Shown: positions 10,628-23,325 of the stretch, one piece after another
How positions within the stretch are numbered: the stretch's first letter is position 1
Layout: each line of letters begins with the position of its first letter
NCBI RefSeq assembly: GCF_036588685.1
Contig: NC_086386.1
Coordinates: 18,124,931-18,188,930, forward strand
Length of the DNA stretch: 64,000 bases
Source of the DNA: Mytilus trossulus
Taxonomy: Eukaryota > Mollusca > Bivalvia > Mytilida > Mytilidae
Reading direction: 5' to 3'
Notes under the pieces: model-generated
Databases searched by the model: none
Seen by the model: the letters and a program-made list of their open reading frames with translations, nothing else
Told to the model about the DNA's origin: nothing
Translations under genes and position numbers: made by a program

Positions 10628-13110
10628 TCAAAGAGCTGATTGCTCTGAGGTGGAAGAAGGTGAATAAAGGGTAACTTGAATTACCATAAAAGCAGGCTGC
10701 TTTGTTCCATTATCGTTGTGATGTATTTTTTTTTCTTCAAACAAGAATGTGTCATAAGTATATGGATTTCCCATCCGTACAATCATTTTCTATGTTCAGT
10801 GGACTGAAAATTAGGTAAAATCTTTAATTTGGCAGTAAAATTATAAAGATCATATCATTAGGAACACATGTTTACTAAGTTTTGGGTTGATTGGATTTCA
10901 ACTTCATAAAAACACACCTCGACCATAAACTTTAACCTCAAGCAGGAAGAACGGAGAGACCAGAAAACATAATGTCCATAAATGGGACATAAAGATAGTA
11001 AGACTTGTAACATAGATACCCAACAACTTTTGAAAGTTTTCATGTTTTTTAGCTCACCTGGCCCAAAGGGCCAAGTGAGCTTTTCTCATCACTTGGCGTC
11101 CGGCGTCCGTCGTCGTCGTCCGTCGTCGTCGTCGTCCTGCGTCCGGCGTTAACTTTTACAAAAATCTTCTCCTCTGAAACTACTAGGCCAAATTTAACCA
11201 AACTTGGCCACAATCATCATTGGGGTATCTAGTTTAAAAATTGTGTCCGGTGACCCCGCCAACTAACCAAGATGGCCGCCATGGCTATAAATAGAACATA
11301 GGGGTAAAATGCAGTTTTTGGCTTATAACTCAAAAACCAAAGTATTTAGGGCAAATCTGACATGGGGTAATATTGTTAATCAGGTTAAGATCTATCTGCT
11401 CTGAAATTTTCAGATGAATCTGACATTCCGTTGTTAGGTTGCTGCCCCTGAATTGGTAATTTTAAGGAAATTTTGTTGTTTTTGGTTATTATCTTGAATA
11501 TTATTTTAGATAGAGATAAACTGTAAAAAGCAATAATGTTCAGCAAAGTAAGATCTACAAATAAGTCAACATGACCAAAATGATCAGTTGACCACTTTAG
11601 GAGTTATTGCCCTTTATAGTGAATTTTTAACCATTTTTCGTAAATCTTAGTAATCTTTTAGAAAAATCTTCTCCTCTGAAACTGCTGGGCCAAATTATTT
11701 GAAACTTGGCCACAATCATCATTGGGGTATCTAGTTTAAAAATTGTGTCCGGTGACCCCGCCAACTAACCAAGATGACCGCCATGGCTATAAATAGAACA
11801 TAGGGGTAAAATGCAGTTTTTGGCTTATAACTCAAAAACCAAAGCATTTAGAGCAAATCTGACATTGGATTAAATTGTTAATCAGGTGAAGATCTATCTG
11901 CCCTGAAATTTTCAGATGAATTGGACAACCTGTTTTTGGGTTGCGGCCCCTGAATTGTTAATTTTAAGGAAATTTTGCTGTTTTTGGTTATTATATTGAA
12001 TATTATTATAGATATAGGTAAACTGTAAACAGCAATAATGTTCAGCAAGGTCAGAGTTACAAATAAGTCAACATGACCAAAATGGTCAGTTGACCTCTTT
12101 AGGAGTTATTGCCCTTTAAAGTCAATTTTTAACCATTTTTCGTAAATTTTATATATCTTTTACTAAAATCTTCTTCTCTGAAACTGCTGTGCCAAATTGA
12201 TCCAAACTTGGCCACAATCATCTTTGGGGTTTCTTGTTTAAAAAATGTGTCCGGTGACCTGGCCATCAAACCAAGATGGCCGCCACGGCTCAAAATAGAA
12301 CATAGGGGTAAAATGCAGTTTTTGGCTTATAACTCAAAAACCAAATAATTTAGAGAAAATCTGACGTGAAGTAAAATTGTTAATCAGGTCAAGATCTATC
12401 TGCCCTGAAATTTTCAGATGAATTGGACAACCTGTTTTTGGGTTGCAGCCCCTGAATTGGTAATTTTAAGGACATTTTGCTGTTTTTGGTTATTATATTG
12501 AATATTATTATAGATATAGGTAAACTATAAACAGCAATAATTTTCAGCAAAGTAAGATCTACAAATAAGTCAACATGTACGAAATGGTCAATTGACCCCT
12601 GTAGGAGTTATTGACCTTTGTAGTCAATTTTCAATCTGCTTCCTTTGTTTAATATTCACATAGACCAAGGTGAGCGACACAGGCTCTTTAGAGCCTCTAG
12701 TTTTAGTGCGCAACAACAATTTCAAACATTACAATTTTTAGTAAAGTATTTTGCACGATTTGGATTGTCTAGAAAAAGTGTCATATTTGTATAATGAACT
12801 TACATGCCTTTTTCTTAAGTCTGTTTGCATGTTTCTAGTTATTAAATTGGTAGAAAAGATGAACATGTAGCTAGCAGACCAGGGTTTATTTATTTTTGTA
12901 TTAAAGTATATTAAATACTTGTTGAAATTTCCAATTTTGAATTATGCACAAAGATTGACCTTTAACAGGTTGGGAACAACACTCCAAATGAGGGGTAACC
13001 CTCATTTGAAGAACATTACAACCCGCTGTTAAAAATGAGCACCTTTTTATTCTTATTATTTGATGAAACTTTTCCCAGCCCAAAAACTATGCGTTTATTA
13101 AGTATTAAAT
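10628..13110. repeat. Dispersed repeat, copy 2, split by an insertion
   Basis: The pieces 10628-11050 and 12701-13110 together align with 3478-4320. The break falls at a T-run (GTTTTTT before, TTTTAG after), whereas copy 1 reads GGGGTTTTACTGC without a break. This makes copy 1 the empty-site version and defines the ends of the inserted element at 11051-12700. Confidence 0.7.
11051..12700 (+). mobile_element. Helentron-like non-autonomous element with three ~500-bp internal units
   Basis: The 5' end is a hairpin (AGCTCACCTGGCCC / GGGCCAAGTGAGCT, 11051-11081), followed by a CGTCCG/GTCGTC-rich tract (11095-11150). Three tandem units of about 500 bases start near 11161, 11661 and 12165. Each begins with AATCTTCTyCTCTGAAACT and contains TTGGCCACAATCATC, GTGTCCGGTGACC and GCAGTTTTTGGCTTATAACT. 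The 3' end is a hairpin (GGCTC...GAGCC, 12682-12695) followed by TCTAG. A subterminal stem-loop, a CTAG end, T-rich flanks and internal tandem units are features described for Helentron-associated non-autonomous elements, including those of bivalves. No Rep/helicase coding is present. The class is inferred; the boundaries are seen. Confidence 0.6.
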
Positions 13111-16100
13111 GTTCAAAAATTTAAACATGTCAAAAGAATTTTGTGATGTTTCTAAACTTATATATATCTTCTTTATCTTCTTTATTAATATATATATGAC
13201 CCCTCATTTAGAAAAGTTGTTCCAAATATAATGAATTTTCCCACTTTCCAGTTAAAAATCTTAATTTTTTTTTTATTGTTTTCAACAGTAAATTTTAAAA
13301 TCACCCCTTGTTTTAGGCACAGTCCCTCATTTAAGGGACACCACTCATAACGGTTTTGGGGGGGGGGGGGGGGGCACAACCTGTTTGTTGGTCTTTGTGA
13401 AAAAAAAGAATAGTGCATTGTCCTTTAAATGATTTTTAAATTGCATACAAAAATATAATATATTACAACAAGTATTATGTCAATAAATTAGCATAATAGT
13501 CCCAGTCCCATATATTATATCAAATATTATTGGATGCCGAATTGACTTTAAATAGGTGACGATTTGACAAGATGCCGATTTGACTTTCTATGGGTGCCGA
13601 TTTGACCAGGTGTCGATTTGACTTGTACCCAAAAATACTCAGCTAAAAATATCTGATTACCCGATGAATCTATATTCATTGAATATTCTACAATAATAAG
13701 TAGATCTATTGCTTAATGTATGAAAGGGCTGGAGGATTGATGGAGTGATTTGTATCAGTTACATCACCAGGATGTTTGCGATGTTTGCTTAAAAAATTAT
13801 CAGCTGATATGTAATGATTAAATTTGTTTGCACTTGCAGTTTTTAAATCCTATATTCTTTAAAATAAATCAAATGTCCTGAAATATTTATGTGAATTATT
13901 ATCTTCCATCCATAGTTTGTCTTTACTTGTTTAGTAAACAAATTAATATCCATTATTTACATTTTCACACAGGTAAACTAATTTGGCTATAAATACATCA
14001 AAGCATGTCTGTGTAAAATCTCTAATCTAAAATCGTAATTGTTATAATTTTATTTCTTTAAATAATAAAATTTAAATTTCTGAAAATAATCATGATTGAT
14101 AAAATAGTATTGCATAAAGTTTACGTTTTGGAAGACTATCAATGTTTAGGTCATAGTTCTAGAGGCTTCTTCAAAAATTTGTCAACAAACCAATATGGCC
14201 GCCACACGTGATTACCTTTGCACATGTGAAAAACATATTTCTGACAAAAGTGAGATTTCTCTTGTCAAAAGGGATTTATATTTATATTGCAATACATTAT
14301 TGAGAAGGAGGTACATAATTCAGTTTAGATTATATTTCTTATTCTATGAGCATTTAGAATTTAATCAAAATTCTCCCAACACCAACGTAGAACGTACTGT
14401 GTCATATACACATACACGCGTATATCGACTGGTAACCGATCGTAATGTTACACATATATCAAACAGCTAACTCCCGGAACGTAGTAGCGGGAACCAGGAT
14501 AATACGTAGACAACATACATAACTAACGAAATTGAAAACGCTTACGGTACAAAATGTATCTCGTTCATAAACCGAATTCTGCTTTGAATTATAGAAAATG
14601 CAATATTTATCATGTTCAGTCGAACTTTCATTGTTATATCAACGTCTGAACTGATTAAAAAATCTTTAGATGTCAGAAAACACTCGAAATTGACATGACC
14701 TCTTTCCACACGGAATACAAATAATGATAGTTTGTAATCAGGTTGACTGCTTATAATGCAAAATACACATTTATAACAAGTTTTTGAAAACGAACAATAC
14801 ACATCGATCGTTTCTTTATTTCCCAATGTAAATGAAAGAAACAAAAACCATATCATACCATAAAAAGGAGAGGAGAAAATTGAACATTTACGGATCTATT
14901 TCTGGCCAAAAGACCCCCTACATAGATTTTGTTGGATGTCGCGTATGAAAAGATGTACCTCATGACTTGAAAGTCAGGCCTTAAAGCACTGCCTTTAAAA
15001 ACTAAAGTAAGATTTGTTTTGTTTAATCAATAATGAAAGTGAAATAGTGAAATAATTATTAGCTTTTAGCAGCCAAAATGGTTCAATTTTGTCAAATTAA
15101 GCGAAGAAACATTGATAACTACTTATTCACTATTCACTTGCAAGTGAATAAGTCGACCTCATTAAATCCGTATTCATGTGAACTTCAATTTAACCCCTAA
15201 CTAGAGATTGACAAGGCATGTTGTACGTGTACTTAAAGAAAAAGAATGTCAACAATGAAAGTGAAACTACGGTAAATCATTTGATTACTGATTCGATCCT
15301 TATAAAATCATTCTTATACGGTTAAAAACAATGAGAAACATATATTTTTAATCTATAATAATTAAATAAACTCAAACAGACCTAGGAAAAAAAGTCCAAT
15401 TGCACGTGTTGGTTTTATCTATTCACATCTTTATTCATGTTTACATCGCTTATATGGTCATCTGTGGTCACCTCGATATTTAATTAGATGGCGTCTGGAC
15501 TAAAATGCACACGAAACGAACCTATATTTTATCTACATCATGTTCTGTAATTTTTTTATGATAGACTTTTGATAATTTGGATAAATGTTTTACATTGTTA
15601 TAAATCAAATATGAGAATTTGAGTCAAATCGGTGACCATGAATTTGACAGCTAGAGGCCCTTTAAAAGTTCGTTATTAAGCTATTCAAAGCCAATTTGAA
15701 ATTGATCAATCTCATACTTTTGAATTTTATTACTCTGTTTTTAATAATAATTTAATATCAAATTCATGCTTAAAATATACTAGATATAGTTGTTATAAAA
15801 CTTCAGGTGGAAGTGATGCGTTATTTGAATAAGGTTGAATTAGACTAAGTGTTTAAAGTAAATAAAAATATGTCAAATCTATAGAAAAAAATGGGTAAAA
15901 AAAATAAATAGTACAGGAACAGGACAAAAAATATAGAACACAGAATTATGGGGGTGCTCAAATATGAGGAAATAGACAAATGAAATAAAACATATAAAAT
16001 ATATAAATGTATTTAGGGTCCCAATCCAGACCTCCATAAATGTCAAATGTTAAGGTAAATGTGTATGTTGACAAGGTATATATTAACTGATCACACCGCA

Positions 16101-18229
16101 AGGCTAGAAACGTAGTACATAAGTTGTTTGAAGTAGAATTCAATATTGTCATTACTTGGAACAAAACTAACGAGAGAGCTACTTTCATTTTTGATTTCTC
16201 GAAATTCTAAAAATAAAAAAAAGGATTTCAATTTACGCAGTACTTAGTTTTTAAGGATTCTGATATTGTAGAGACACAAACTTTAAGCCTTATAATTTTA
16301 GCATTCCTAACAACGATCGAGTTACAGAAGTAATATCTGCTTTCAGAACAATTTATTATCACTTTACAATAATTAAGTGCCGTCTATTGGTTTTAAAAAG
16401 GACTTCATCGTTCTTCATGTCTAAAACTGAATTGCAAGCCACCCCTTTAGGCATTTGCATATCATGGTAGACAAGAAGTAGTTATTTTAAAGACAAAAAA
16501 ATTAACACAATTCAGTCGAAAAGCAAGTCTAAGTTAAGATAACCCTATTGACGATGTTGACTATGCAATCAAGCTGGATATGTCGAAAATGTCATACATA
16601 TGGCCAATTAAAGAAACAAGCAGTAACTTCTTGTTTATATTATAAAAGTATGTTGGATATTCTCTTATGATATCACTGTGCAATCTGTCCGGACTACTGA
16701 TTTGTATTATCTTCCTACTCAAGCAGTAAGATAGTAATATTAGCATACATTTCTACTATTCTTATTTATTAGAAACTGTGATAGAAATGCCATGGAACAA
16801 ATATTTGACACTTTTATTGAAATCAGAAATTAATCCTTAATGAATTTTTGGTAAAAATGGATCTGTTTGCTATACATTGGGTCAATTTTCGGGGATATTA
16901 ATTTAAGGTCAGTAACTCTTGTGATCTGCATGTACGGCTAATACTGTTCTGCGTCTCTATGGTATATGAATCGAACTAATATGTTTTCAGACCCAACCGT
17001 TTATTCTAACCAGTCAATGATCCAGTTAGTCCGATCTTTGCATAAAAGCATTCCACAGTGGAAATGGCAACTGCCTGTTTTTATACACGATAGCTTCGCG
17101 GGAGATTTAACCACAAGCTCATTTGTTTTCCTACTCTTTCATTGACTCTTAGATCTTTTGTTATACTAGGTCACTGAGAAGTCTGTCTGATTGGCGATGA
17201 TTCGAAGAAGAAAGCTGTATAGATTGAAATTTTATTTGTATAGTTTGTGTGGTGAGGCTGTTGTTTCTGAAATTTTATGGATGTAGGTCAAAACTGACAG
17301 ATGAAGTTCCAGATCTGAACATTCTGCTACGCCTCGGAGAAGACACCTTTAAGTATAACACCATAGTACTCCATATTGTATTTGAAAAGTCTAGAGTTTT
17401 ATATTCACTTTGGATGGGTTTTCTTCAATATCGATAACTGGAATGATTGACCTTAAGTAATACTTCTGACGTGCAGCAAACACTAAAGCTCGCCAAAGTG
17501 GATCAGTCATCTGTTATGGTGTGCGGATTATAAGTTCTGGTCACGTTGACTCTGAATGGGAACATAATCAAAAAGTACGATTAGAAAGAGTTCCACACTC
17601 CCTGCGTGTTATGAAACCTTGCAACAAGTCTTTGAGTGGTACCAATCAAATAATCCCTCATTTTCAAGTGACATTCCAAGTTTACCGTGATGACCTACCA
17701 CTAAAATGTATTGTTAATGTGTTCTTATCCTGAACACCCCTGTACCATTTGCAACTGGACGCTAAACAAATGGAATCAAAGATCAGATTTGATAAGATGT
17801 TGTGAATGGTTTTTATAAGCTGAAATTTTAAGATGGTGTTTTGCGGAACCCGAGCTCTGCATTATTCAGAATATCATTTATTAAGTCAAAACGGTAAAAG
17901 AAATTAACAAAATATTGTTGTATAACTATAATACTGCGCAGGAAGCAGTTCGTAATTTCAATTTCATTTGGAGCTGGCAATGTATATCAGAAAAAAAAGA
18001 AAATATTCTTAGCCAAATGTTTCAAGAACTTGCATGGTTTCAACTGTTCAAGAGCCTCTGTTTCCCTTTAAAATCATAAGAAAAATCATTTAGTATAAAA
18101 CCGTAATCGTGGTCATACACCATTTTAACTAAATATTGTAACTTGCATATAATGATAGTAAGTTATACTGAATAGTAATCAGAGTTTTTTTAAGGCATTT
18201 TTTCTGAGGCCATTCAGTCATTTCAATTG
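13111..18229. other. Long intergenic stretch, no supported gene
   Basis: Both strands hold only short unsupported frames (e.g. 14195-14470 plus, 14542-14856 minus, 17249-17437 and 17521-17733 plus). None shows a domain or a consistent exon chain. A run of 17 G lies at 13358-13374. The segment 13520-13630 repeats short phrases such as GCCGATTTGAC three to four times, which looks like decayed tandem sequence. Confidence 0.5.
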
Positions 18230-18390
18230 ATGTTTTATAGTGTGTCTTCCTATGTCGTGATGTAAGACTATTGTTTCACGTTGTGTTCGGTGTATGGCAA
18301 ACCTTCATGTTGAAGGCTGTACTTTGACCTATAATGGTTAAGTTCTATCAATTGTGACTTGGATGGAAAGTTGTCTCAACAGCACACATA

Positions 18391-18550
18391 CCAGAGGCGG
18401 ATTTAGAAGGCCAGGGGGCCCGCCCCCCCCCCCCCCTTTTTTTGGAAAAAAGGGTTGATTATATAGGGAATCACTGAAGCGTGACTGGAGTGGCCCCCTC
18501 TTAGGTCTGTCAGTGGGCCCCCACTTATAAAATTTCTTGAACCGCCACTG
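18391..18550. mobile_element. GGCGGAT-ended MITE-like element
   Basis: The element begins CCAGAGGCGGATTTAG and ends with the approximate inverted complement ACCGCCACTG. Inside are a 14-17 base C-run and a T-run followed by GTTGATTATATAGGG. Relatives with the same terminal motif occur at 41199-41315, 56405-56480 and in the loop at 62657-62757. CAGTGGCGGAT-type ends are common in small non-autonomous DNA elements of many animals; the superfamily is not determined here. Confidence 0.6.
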
Positions 18551-19056
18551 CATACCCCACATACCTGCCAACTGTCACTTTTTGCAAGGGATTTCCCACG
18601 AATGGAGACTCCAAAATTGAAATTTTTAAAGAGCAAGTTTGTCTACAATTTTAACAAAACAATTGATTTTACAATGAATTGAGGCTTATAAAAGTATCTT
18701 GAAGCCAAAAAACAACAACATTACAATGTATTTAAATGACCACTTGAAGATTTTTTAGGAGTATGGCAGCCATCTTGCATGCAAAACCCCCATGGACATT
18801 TTGAAAACTTTGCAGGTATGATCTCACCTTCTTACATCTTCTTAATGTGGGTCTCATTGGGGTCTAAGTGTAATGCAGGATTTCCGATTTTTCGTAAGCG
18901 TGAAACTTGAAAGTCAAATTATTGTGTCTTGAAAACGGGAAATGAGGTCTTGCAGGACCCGGGAATGACAAAAAATGAAAAAAATGCTTACGTACATGGC
19001 ATGCCTACGCACATAGTGTAAGCTTATTAAACAGTAAGCGGGATCTGGGATTGGAA

Positions 19057-19912
19057 CCCCCAATGTAACATGTATTGAGAATGTCCATTCTTTCAAATTA
19101 CTTGGAATTGACATTGATGAAAATTTAAGCTGGGAAGATCATGTTGATCGTGTATGTAAAATAATCTCTTCTAAAGTATCACTTTTATATAAAATTAAAG
19201 TATATTTGCCAATACACACAAGGCAACTATTTTATAATGCATATATTCTACCATATATAGACTATATTGTAGTTCAGTTTGGGGAAATTTATTACAAAAA
19301 GATTCAGATAGAATCATAAAACTTCAAAAAAGAGTAGCAAGAATTATACTGGAATGTGATATTTCTATTCCATCTAATTTCATGTTTTCTTCTTTAAAAT
19401 GGCTATCTTTTACCAAAAGAATAAAATACCAACAATCAATTTTAATGTATAAAATTGTAAATGGGCTAACACCTGATTACTTGGCAATGCTAAATATTGA
19501 TGATGTGCAACGCCACAACTTACGATCTGTCTCTAATAATGATCTTTTTGTTCCAAGACCAAATACAAATTTTTATAAAAAATCTTTTCATTACTCTGCA
19601 ACCAAAGTATGGAATAATTTACCACTCGAAATAAAAAAATGTCCTAATGTGGAATTATTCAAGAAACATAGTTATAATCATTTTCTAGAAAATTATATGC
19701 AAGTAATACAAATAATTTGTTTTTCTCTAACAAAACTATATCAAATATTGTCATTTATTACCCTTTGTATTTTTTAGTGATTGAATTGTTGTATATACTA
19801 GTAATATATATTGTAATTTAATGTATCAATGTTAACTGTATGCGTGTATTTTGTTTGAGGGCCTCAATGAAATTAGACTATTTCTAATTGAGTTACCGTC
19901 TTTAAATAAAGA

Positions 19913-19946
<34 letters not shown>
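19057..19946 (+). mobile_element. 5'-truncated non-LTR retrotransposon (LINE) 3' end
   Basis: Translation gives the C-terminal part of a LINE reverse transcriptase. It contains FKLLGIDIDENLSWEDHV, then LPYIDY, then a break, then CSSVWGNLLQKDSDRIIKLQ, ARIILECD, MYKIVNGLTPDYL and ATKVWNNLPLEIK, ending at a stop near 19775. The break near 19262 is a two-base insertion (GACTATATTG where GACTATTG would keep frame), so the copy is not functional. A (TTA)n tail (about 19916-19944) follows AATAAAGAATT, as expected for the 3' end of CR1/L2/jockey-type LINEs. Everything upstream of the last part of the RT domain is missing. Confidence 0.85.
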
Positions 19947-19947
<1 letters not shown>

Positions 19948-21174
19948 AGACCCCCCTTAATGTCTCTCGTCATTCATGTCATTTGTTATTTTTTTTATTT
20001 TTTACTTTAGTACATATTTTCGCATTAATTTTGTCAATCTAAGTAATATCTTATGGCTTTTTATCTACATTAAGCCAAACAAAAAAATGAAATGAAGAAG
20101 TTGCAATTTAACAGATAAATGTTTTACAAATACCTTCAGGTGCCTCAAGTTAAAGGTAGATAACTTTTGTTTGAAAACGAAAGTAGGAAATTTGTTGTCA
20201 TTATCTGTTTTTTGTAAGGGTGTAACACATAGCAAAGTTACAGAGTGGACCCTACCAAATGTTCGACCTATTTATTCATCTTCGTTTGCCTGTATAAAGA
20301 TTTTAAAATCACGGAAAAGTATATATACTACTAAATTATTTACTTGCACTAGATCATATGTATACACCTTTTATATACTGTTATTTATCATGACATGTTT
20401 ATATAGATCTACATACAGCGTTGTTGCGTACTATAATCAAAATATTATTATAAAAATAAATGTGAGGAAAAAAATACTTATCCCTACCCAAAATCAAAAT
20501 CGTCATGTATATTCCAAAAACTGGAAGACGTCTGGACTGTAACCTGTCTGCACAAACCCAGTTGCTATTTGCAATGTACTGAGGGGCTCAAATAAGGTAA
20601 TTTCTATCTACCATTTATCTGGAGGTAAGCGTCTATTAAGTAATTTGTTTGATTCTTTCCTACTGAAAAATAATCTTGTTAAGAAGTAAAGTGCGCATTT
20701 TTTTTTTGTCCCTATTGAAAATAAGCTAAACACTTGTTCCTGTATGCCATTTTAAAAATGATTTTTTTTTTATCTTTTCTAAGCACAAACACTTTTTTTT
20801 TACTTTTGAGTCAAACCAAAAATTAAAAAAAAGTTTTCGTGCCTAGAATTGACGGAACATAGTTTACTTCTTAAAGATAAATTGTCGGTGCTTTAGATTA
20901 CATGTACTTAAATATATGCAAAAGCCCATTAAATAAGGAGAGAACCTAAGCCGGCCAATAACGAGTTCGACTTCGAATAAAGGGGCATACCTTCAATATT
21001 TTTTTGGTAGTGTTTTGTGTGCCTAAAAATCAATCCGTTTAAATAGTACATCACTGACAATCCGTACCTACAATATTTAAAAAAGAATAACCATAAATAT
21101 ACTTATCAGTATACAATATTTGAAATATGACCCTTGCTTAGATAAGCACTTAATCTTGGCAAGGTTAATTTCTG
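19947..21174. other. Intergenic stretch, nothing recognised
   Basis: AT-rich with several T-runs (e.g. 20699-20707, 20762-20771). The 123-residue frame at 20171-20542 has no recognisable domain or compositional support and is not called. Confidence 0.45.
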
Positions 21175-21640
21175 GTCGGGTTGTTGGTTTTTGACACATT
21201 CCTTATTTCCATTCTCAATTTCATTTCAAAAACATTTAAAAGAAGGAATGGTATGATTGCCAATGAGAAAACTTTTCACAAGAGACCAAAATGACACAGA
21301 AACTAATAACTATAGGTCACCGGACGGCCTTCACAATGTGCAAAGCCTATACCGCATAGTCAGCTAGAAAAGCCACAGAAACGACAATATAAAATAGTGT
21401 CGTTTCTGTGGCTTTTATAGCTGAATATAAAATAGTAACCAACCGTGCAAGGGCTGTATAGCCAGTCAAGGTTTTCCTAAAAACTTCCATTTGTTGTATA
21501 AAATAGTTCAAACGAGAAAAGTAAAGGCCTTATTTATATATAAAAAAAATGAACGAAAAACAAACATGTAACACATAACCAATCGATAACCACTGAATTA
21601 CAGGCTCCTGACTTGGGCCAGACACACACATTGATTCAAT
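21175..21640 (+). repeat. Composite dispersed mussel repeat
   Basis: This is a run of phrases seen repeatedly in mussel DNA: GACACATTCC(T/C)(T/C)ATTTCCATT, ATTGCCAATGAGA(A/C)AACT, AAGAGACCAAAATGACACAG, ACTATAGGTCACCG, CCGCATAGTCAGCT, GAACGAAAAACAAACATGTA and GAATTACAGGCTCCTGACTT. It is non-coding. Parts of the same family recur at 28715-28860 and 29488-29600 inside the MIEAP-like gene at 26924-32041. Confidence 0.65.
21361..21423. repeat. 63-bp foldback inside the dispersed repeat
   Basis: CAGCTAGAAAAGCCACAGAA (21361 onward) is matched by its near-exact complement ending at 21423. The arms are about 26 bases with one or two mismatches and a loop of about 11 bases. Confidence 0.75.
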
Positions 21641-22497
21641 TTAATATAATAATGGACCATAAATAATGTAATTAAGATTTTCAATAGCACACTTATATGA
21701 TATTTGTAGATCATAATTTTATCCATAATCAATATACGAGTACAGTAACTTTTATCAAACGAAACTGCATTCTAATAGAGCATGCCAAGTGCATGAAAAA
21801 GGGAGTATTTTTTTTAATATAAAATCTCACAAAATTATGACTCTTATTTTTTACCCATCCCCGTTTACTCAAATGAAAGGAAGTATTCCCCCGTTTTCTC
21901 CCCCATGGGATGAATAAATACATTTTTATAGAATTATAACTTATTACGGTGAATCAAATATAGTTCTCTTCACCTATATACAGAGAGTTTCAATCAATTT
22001 CCAAATCAAACCGGTGAATATAAACAGTTATATCAAGTTGTGAAGGAGTATTTGTGAAATGTTCAAGACTGAGTCTTCGGGATCAATTATTAGCGGCCAC
22101 GGAAATTTCACAGTCCCTTGACAGGTATTTTTCTCAAATAACCCTCCACAACATGATATGTCTATTTAATATTATCAGTTATTAAAACTTGGCTTCAGAA
22201 CTAACATCATGTTTACTTTTTAAATAATGTAATTAATAAAAGTTCTCAAAGTTCCAAGCAATATAACAATGTGTGTATGAATAATTATGTAAATGTGTAT
22301 TTAGAAGAATGAAGGAAAATGGGTTCATCATCTTAGATTAGTTTAAATAATTTAGTTGCAAAGGTGTATATAGCAAAAGGGACTGGAGACAAATTATAAC
22401 ATCATCAGTGACGTCCTCTCCAAATACAAATATAATCACAAAATGCATGCACATTTGAGCATATGAGTGTTAGGAAAACATATAACTGGTTAAAGAA

Positions 22498-23325
22498 AGC
22501 TGGTTAGCTAGTTTAGAAAGCAATTCTGGGAAGTGTACTAATTTACAATCTGGCAATAAATTAAGAACTTACAGAAAATTTAAAAATATTTTTATGTTTG
22601 AACCATATTTAAAAATGAATTCAAAAAAAGACAGGCAAATAATCACAAAATTTAGAACTAGCTGTCATGATCTTGAAATCGAAAGAGGGAGGTATTTTGG
22701 GATTAAAGCTGAAGACAGAAAGTGTAAGCTATGTAAGAACGCAGTTGAAGACGAACTACATTTTCTTTTAAAATGTCCTGTTCTAAAAGATACTCGATCT
22801 CAACATGTATCTAATTTAAATTCCAAATTCAAAAATTTTTCAAGATTATCTGATGAAATGAAATTTGTTTGGATTCTTTCATCTGAAGATTTGTTTGTAA
22901 CTTCAAACTTATCTAATTTATTGCACTCCCTTTTTGAAGAACGAAAGAAAATTATAGAAAATATTGTTATATAAAAAAAAAAAAAAAAAAGAAAAGAAAA
23001 TAGAAGAAAAATATAGATAGATATATCATTATAGGAAATAAAATTGATCAGGAGTTGTCTCCCATAGACGTAGTACTATAAAGAATTATGTTATTTCTCC
23101 AGGTCACAGTGGCACCCATAACAACTATGTTTTGTCAATAACTTGGTTTATATCAGGTTAATTAGTGTAAATGTGTATTCATGTGTTGTTTTTGTTTTTT
23201 GTTGTCTAAATGTACTTTAATCATTCTAATCATTTTCTGTGCTTTATTTTGTAATTCATTCATTTGATTGTATAGCTCAAATTTTGGGCACCATGATTGG
23301 TTAATAAAAATTATCTTATCTTATA
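22498..23325 (+). mobile_element. Truncated LINE 3' end with zinc-knuckle-like C-terminus
   Basis: A frame beginning about 22498 (SWLASLESNSGK) continues in register through the start codon at 22594 to a stop at 22974. It contains KFRTSCHDLEIERGRYFGI and then CKLCKNAVEDELHFLLKCP, a C-x2-C...H-x4-C cluster typical of the C-terminus of LINE reverse-transcriptase proteins. An A-run (22973-22990) follows the stop. The 3' part then runs to TTAATAAAAATTATCTTATC TTAT (about 23304-23325), a simple pentamer tail. It is a different family from the LINE at 19057. The RT catalytic part is missing, so this is a dead-on-arrival copy. Confidence 0.8.

Noticed and set aside
18338-18636. Two overlapping minus-strand ORFs rich in Gly
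   Set aside because: They translate the C-run of a GGCGGAT-ended MITE-like element.
20171-20542. 123-residue plus-strand ORF
   Set aside because: No domain, no repeat of its own and amino-acid composition of random AT-rich sequence.
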